Below are positions 62,010-64,000 of a stretch of DNA of 64,000 nucleotides, one piece after another. Below the pieces are notes generated by a model. The model did no database searches, had not been told where the DNA came from, and worked only from the letters and a program-made list of their open reading frames with translations. How positions within the stretch are numbered: position 1 is the stretch's first letter; every line of letters begins with the position of its first letter. The position numbers were made by a program, and so were the translations under genes. This DNA is from an uncultured Chlamydia sp. (GTDB taxonomy: Bacteria > Chlamydiota > Chlamydiia > Chlamydiales > Simkaniaceae). Location: contig CAMGYI010000001.1 of NCBI GenBank assembly GCA_946127115.1, forward strand, positions 329,942 to 393,941, written 5' to 3'.

Positions 62010-63972
62010 CGACATCAGCAGCGCATCGAAAACCATAGGTACGATTCACTATACCCGGATTATTCCTGTGACGATGAGAACATCGAAGATCATCTTTTAG
62101 ACTCTTCCAGCATCCACCACGAAGAACGCGATAAACACCCTGCATTGGTCCCTTTGGATTGTCAGGACGTTGCATTGCTACCTCATAATAATTGTAATCG
62201 TACCAATCTTGACACCATTCATAAACGTTTCCTACCATATCATAGAAACCATATTTATTGGAGGGATAGCTTTTAACAGCCGTCGTATCTGAGCTAAAGA
62301 AATTCGCTTGAGTCCTCTCAATGCTGACTCCAGTCGGGTACATTAATTCCTCCCCTCCCGATGCGGCAATTTCCCACTCTGCCTCGGTAGGAAGACGTTT
62401 TCCCACCCACTTAGCATAGGCAATAGCACCATACCAAGTCACACCAATAACCGGGTGCTTGGAATAGCCTGATTCAATAGTCAGCGTTCCTCCATGACGA
62501 CGAATACGTGACTCTCTCGGTCTTATGATATCGTTGTTATTTGCATCTTTTTCGCCACCCATAGCATCTAAAAAGCGGGTGAACTGCTCATTTGTAACAG
62601 GATGTACATCAAGGGCAAAGCTTGAAAGTTTTACTTCATGTCGGGGGCGCTCATCTCTTCCTCCCTCGTCGCTTCCCCGATAATACTCTCCTCCTTTAAC
62701 AACTTCCATATCGGTTTGAATCGGCTCAATGTTTTTTTCCTTTTCTTCCTTTGGAACATATCTAGCAACAGTACTATCGATATGAAAAGACGCTGCAGGA
62801 TCTGGGTCGTATTTAGGACGCTTGATCTCTTGAGGATTGAGGACGGGTTTTGCACTTCCTCTCACCATTTCAGACACCTCATGCAGCATATCAGTTTGTA
62901 TAGGAATACTCTCTGTTTCTTTTTCCTCTGTGGCAACTGCAACTCCAGACTCCTCAGTTTCTACAGATGCTTCTGCTCTTTCGTCCCAATCTAGAATCTC
63001 TTCCTCCTCAATTGAATTAGATACAGCTACTTTCTTTACATGAGGCGAAGAAAGACCATCTAGCATTCTGAGGAGTGAATTAGGACGTTTATTTGGATCA
63101 GGCCTTAAACACTCTCGGATGAGGAAATCCCAATTTAATCGGAAGTCAGGGTAAGCCTCGCAGGGAAGGTAAAAGTTACCCTCAGGAAACGAGTGCATCA
63201 AAAGGAAATACACAAGAACACCAAAAGCATACACATCAGCTTTAGGGCCCACTGGTTTTTCGCGATAAATCTTTTGTTCTGGAGCAAGAAAATGGTAGGT
63301 CTGCAAGAATGAGGCATGAAGTTTCGAGAGTTTACCAGAGTCAAAAATCCCCGTCATATATTTTTCTTCTCCAGGCTTAGTAAAAGTTGACTGATTTAGA
63401 TCTAAGGAGAGAACCTCGGTGAGGTTTTTGTACATTCGGGTTAGAATCGCTCCCTCTCCAACAATATGTGAAAGACCGAAATCAGAAAGATAAATATGAA
63501 GCCCTCTTTCTCCCTTTCCAATCAAGATGTTATTGAGCTTTAATCCTCGATGCGCTAGTGGAGAGCCCCCAAACTGGGTTTGGTGAGCATAAGCCAACGC
63601 TGATGCAACTTGGGTCAATAACTCCAAAATCTCATTTTCATTGAGGCTTTGCTTATTTACCCCTAGGTATTGGGTTAAGTTTGTCGTTTCTCCTAAACAA
63701 TCAACAATGCAGTCTGTGACTAAAAAATAATATCCTTCAGCAAATGAGATGTTATGCACTTTAACAATATGCGGGTGGCCAAGCTTTGCAAAAGTTGCCA
63801 CTTCCTTTTCAAATCGCTGGATGAAGTTTCGATCAGTCGATAATTCCTCAGGAAGAACCTTTAAAATGTATTGCTGTTTAACAAACCGGTGCTCAGCGAG
63901 ATACACGCTTCCAAGCGTTCCCTGACCGATTTGTTTGATGATTGAGTAATCTCCAAGAGTACTTTTATCCAT
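62002..63972 (-). CDS. pkn1: Pkn1-like Ser/Thr kinase with formylglycine-generating-enzyme-like domain
   Basis: 656 residues. Kinase domain 9-310: glycine loop 'IGQGTLGSVYLAEH', K38, E57, and the DFG at D164-G166. The catalytic loop reads HRGLKLNN (141-148), so the usual HRD aspartate is glycine. A low-complexity acidic linker follows (residues 320-400). The last 240 residues form an FGE/sulfatase-modifying domain ('PVTNEQFTRFLDAM', 'GVTWYGAIAYAKWVGKRLPT', 'YDMVGNVYEWCQDWYD', 'VLRGGCWKSLKDDLRC'). This domain order matches chlamydial Pkn1. Kinase activity is uncertain because of the missing Asp. Confidence 0.9.
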   Translation of the reverse strand: MDKSTLGDYSIIKQIGQGTLGSVYLAEHRFVKQQYILKVLPEELSTDRNFIQRFEKEVATFAKLGHPHIVKVHNISFAEGYYFLVTDCIVDCLGETTNLTQYLGVNKQSLNENEILELLTQVASALAYAHQTQFGGSPLAHRGLKLNNILIGKGERGLHIYLSDFGLSHIVGEGAILTRMYKNLTEVLSLDLNQSTFTKPGEEKYMTGIFDSGKLSKLHASFLQTYHFLAPEQKIYREKPVGPKADVYAFGVLVYFLLMHSFPEGNFYLPCEAYPDFRLNWDFLIRECLRPDPNKRPNSLLRMLDGLSSPHVKKVAVSNSIEEEEILDWDERAEASVETEESGVAVATEEKETESIPIQTDMLHEVSEMVRGSAKPVLNPQEIKRPKYDPDPAASFHIDSTVARYVPKEEKEKNIEPIQTDMEVVKGGEYYRGSDEGGRDERPRHEVKLSSFALDVHPVTNEQFTRFLDAMGGEKDANNNDIIRPRESRIRRHGGTLTIESGYSKHPVIGVTWYGAIAYAKWVGKRLPTEAEWEIAASGGEELMYPTGVSIERTQANFFSSDTTAVKSYPSNKYGFYDMVGNVYEWCQDWYDYNYYEVAMQRPDNPKGPMQGVYRVLRGGCWKSLKDDLRCSHRHRNNPGIVNRTYGFRCAADVDE

Positions 63973-64000
63973 TCACTAAATCCTTAATTCAATTCCAGCA

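Overview
The window looks like a chromosomal segment of a member of the Chlamydiales outside the family Chlamydiaceae (an environmental or 'Chlamydia-like' lineage such as the Simkania, Waddlia or Parachlamydia groups). This is inferred from gene content: a Pkn1-type kinase with a C-terminal formylglycine-generating-enzyme-like domain, a SODiT1-type dicarboxylate carrier, leuS followed directly by the KDO transferase gene waaA, a DhnA-type class I aldolase and dnaN-recF. To these it adds functions that Chlamydiaceae lack: aconitase, pyrimidine synthesis, a glycerol catabolic set and an NHLM-type peptide exporter. The base composition is moderately AT-rich. The species cannot be fixed from the sequence alone.

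Layout. 0-6 kb (minus strand): a short ClpB-like AAA+ protein, a small membrane protein, aconitase, an ankyrin-SET protein overlapping a dicarboxylate carrier. 5.7-12.3 kb: a divergent TPR-like gene, a candidate small RNA with its own promoter and terminator, a lipase-like protein, a glutaredoxin, a YheT-type hydrolase, a PagL-type outer-membrane deacylase candidate, a DJ-1/PfpI protein, an RluA-type pseudouridine synthase and a tandem PspC protein. 12.4-22.4 kb: a frameshifted glucosidase, a 1229-residue protein of unknown function behind a very AT-rich promoter region, and two paralogous MFS carriers, one interrupted by a stop codon. 22.6-33 kb: mnmA and murJ (convergent and overlapping), an antiporter, and the glycerol genes glpF, glpK and glpD, followed by small accessory genes. 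33.1-39.4 kb: an NHLM peptide-export cluster (two ABC proteins, one with a C39 peptidase, and an HlyD-like adaptor) with a divergent gene for an NHLP-type leader peptide that ends at its cleavage motif. 39.4-40.3 kb: two transposase remnants and a stand-alone LigD-type phosphoesterase. 40.4-44.4 kb: two tRNA-Met genes downstream of leuS-waaA. 44.8-50.3 kb: an unknown protein, a TerC protein, a lipoprotein, smpB, a MITE-like element, dnaN and a disrupted recF. 50.4-53.2 kb: pyrD-pyrE-pyrF, with pyrE and pyrF of eukaryotic UMP-synthase type, flanked by transposase remnants. 53.4-64 kb: class I aldolase diverging from oppBCDF, an amino-acid carrier fused to a USP domain, ispH, a low-molecular-weight phosphatase and the Pkn1-like kinase.

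How the genes fit together. Several pieces suggest nutrient capture from a host cell with more biosynthetic independence than Chlamydiaceae: dicarboxylate and aconitate metabolism, glycerol uptake and oxidation, oligopeptide uptake, and late steps of UMP synthesis. Other pieces look host-directed or envelope-related: the ankyrin-SET protein, the 1229-residue protein, the lipase-like protein, the PagL-type protein and the NHLM exporter. Three genes (glucosidase, MFS carrier, recF) are interrupted, and five fragments or elements of mobile DNA are present, so this looks like a region undergoing decay and rearrangement, unless some interruptions are sequencing errors.

The most unusual system is the NHLM exporter with its core-less NHLP precursor. 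The ankyrin-SET protein, the split eukaryotic-type UMP synthase, the MITE whose insertion supplies the smpB stop codon, and the promoter-terminator small RNA also deserve a second look.
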